A stretch of 5,618 bases of DNA, taken from NCBI GenBank assembly GCA_013336365.1, contig JAAXTT010000098.1, forward strand, positions 1 to 5,618, written 5' to 3'. Every line of letters begins with the position of its first letter. The first letter of the stretch is position 1. The notes below the pieces were generated by a model. That model was not told the DNA's origin and ran no database searches. It saw only the letters and a list, made by a program, of their open reading frames with translations. The position numbers were made by a program, and so were the translations under genes. Shown here one piece after another: positions 5,372 to 5,618 of this stretch. The stretch comes from Peptococcaceae bacterium (GTDB taxonomy: Bacteria > Bacillota > Desulfotomaculia > Desulfotomaculales > Desulfocucumaceae).

Positions 5372-5618
5372 TTACTTGGTTGTAGTCTCATTTTTCTTGC
5401 TGACCTCAGGTTTAACCAGATAATTTACTATTTGGGCTTTCTTTCTTGCCTCTTCAATAAACGCATTCAGTTTTAGTTGATTGGACTCATCGGTTAAAAC
5501 GGAAATAATTTCTGACCTGGCCTCCTGAAAAGATTTCTGAGACTCCGGAGTAATCTTCTCCAACTTAATTATATGATAGCCATATTCTGTTTCAACCGGC
5601 TCGCTGACCACCTGTCCC
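5372..5618 (-). CDS. Parvulin-type peptidyl-prolyl isomerase (PrsA/SurA-like), C-terminal end only
   Basis: The last 81 complete codons of a foldase that isomerises Xaa-Pro bonds in secreted proteins, usually as a membrane-anchored lipoprotein or secreted protein in Firmicutes. The start and most of the gene lie beyond base 5618. The segment GQVVSEPVETEYGYHIIKLE, at the very beginning of what is visible, is the characteristic end of a rotamase domain, with the conserved YGYHIIKL strand. After it comes a helical region (about residues 22-64 of this fragment) as in the C-terminal helix of PrsA/SurA proteins, then a short Lys/Glu/Thr-rich tail (KKNETTTK). The frame is open to the window edge, so the ATG-like GTG at 5611 is internal and not a real start. 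Position just upstream of mazG suggests co-transcription. PrsA versus SurA cannot be separated without the N-terminus. Confidence 0.88.
   Translation of the reverse strand, partial: GQVVSEPVETEYGYHIIKLEKITPESQKSFQEARSEIISVLTDESNQLKLNAFIEEARKKAQIVNYLVKPEVSKKNETTTK

Overview
The window is a compact block of housekeeping genes from a bacterium of the Firmicutes (Bacillota), most likely a Clostridia-type lineage of low to moderate G+C. The evidence is gene order: reading along the minus strand it runs PrsA/SurA-type foldase (3' end) - mazG (yabN) - HU - rqcP (yabO) - divIC - yabR (S1 protein) - Ppx/GppA phosphatase - tilS (5' part). This is recognisably the Bacillus subtilis yabN-yabO-(yabP-yabQ)-divIC-yabR-(spoIIE)-tilS neighbourhood, with HU and a Ppx/GppA gene inserted. 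Genus cannot be fixed from the sequence. Every supported gene lies on the minus strand, and no tRNA, rRNA, CRISPR, insertion sequence or integration signature is visible. No gap between genes exceeds about 120 bases.

Layout, in transcription order from the right end. 5618-5372: last 81 codons of a parvulin-type peptidyl-prolyl isomerase. 5318-3825: mazG, a fusion of a tetrapyrrole-methylase-like domain to a duplicated MazG NTP pyrophosphohydrolase, starting at TTG. 3744-3472: HU, closed by a strong hairpin terminator (3405-3435). 3375-3133: rqcP. 3116-3018: an unrecognised 32-codon ORF that almost fills the gap to divIC. 3015-2674: divIC/ftsB-like division gene. 2634-2605: a promoter with both hexamers at consensus. 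2556-2155: yabR, closed by a second terminator (2107-2132), so yabR looks like a self-contained transcription unit. 2043-1171: Ppx/GppA phosphatase from a GTG start. 1053-1: tilS, cut off by the window edge.

Functionally the genes cover translation and ribosome quality control (RqcP, TilS, YabR), nucleoid structure (HU), nucleotide-pool cleaning and stress phosphates (MazG, Ppx/GppA), division (DivIC) and protein folding (foldase). The most notable feature is an absence: the sporulation genes that usually sit in this block in spore-formers (spoVT and yabM before mazG, yabP-yabQ between rqcP and divIC, spoIIE before tilS) are all missing. I did not find a convincing new biological system. The best candidates for follow-up are this coordinated loss, the 32-codon ORF left at the yabPQ position, and the terminator/promoter arrangement that splits the block into separate transcription units.
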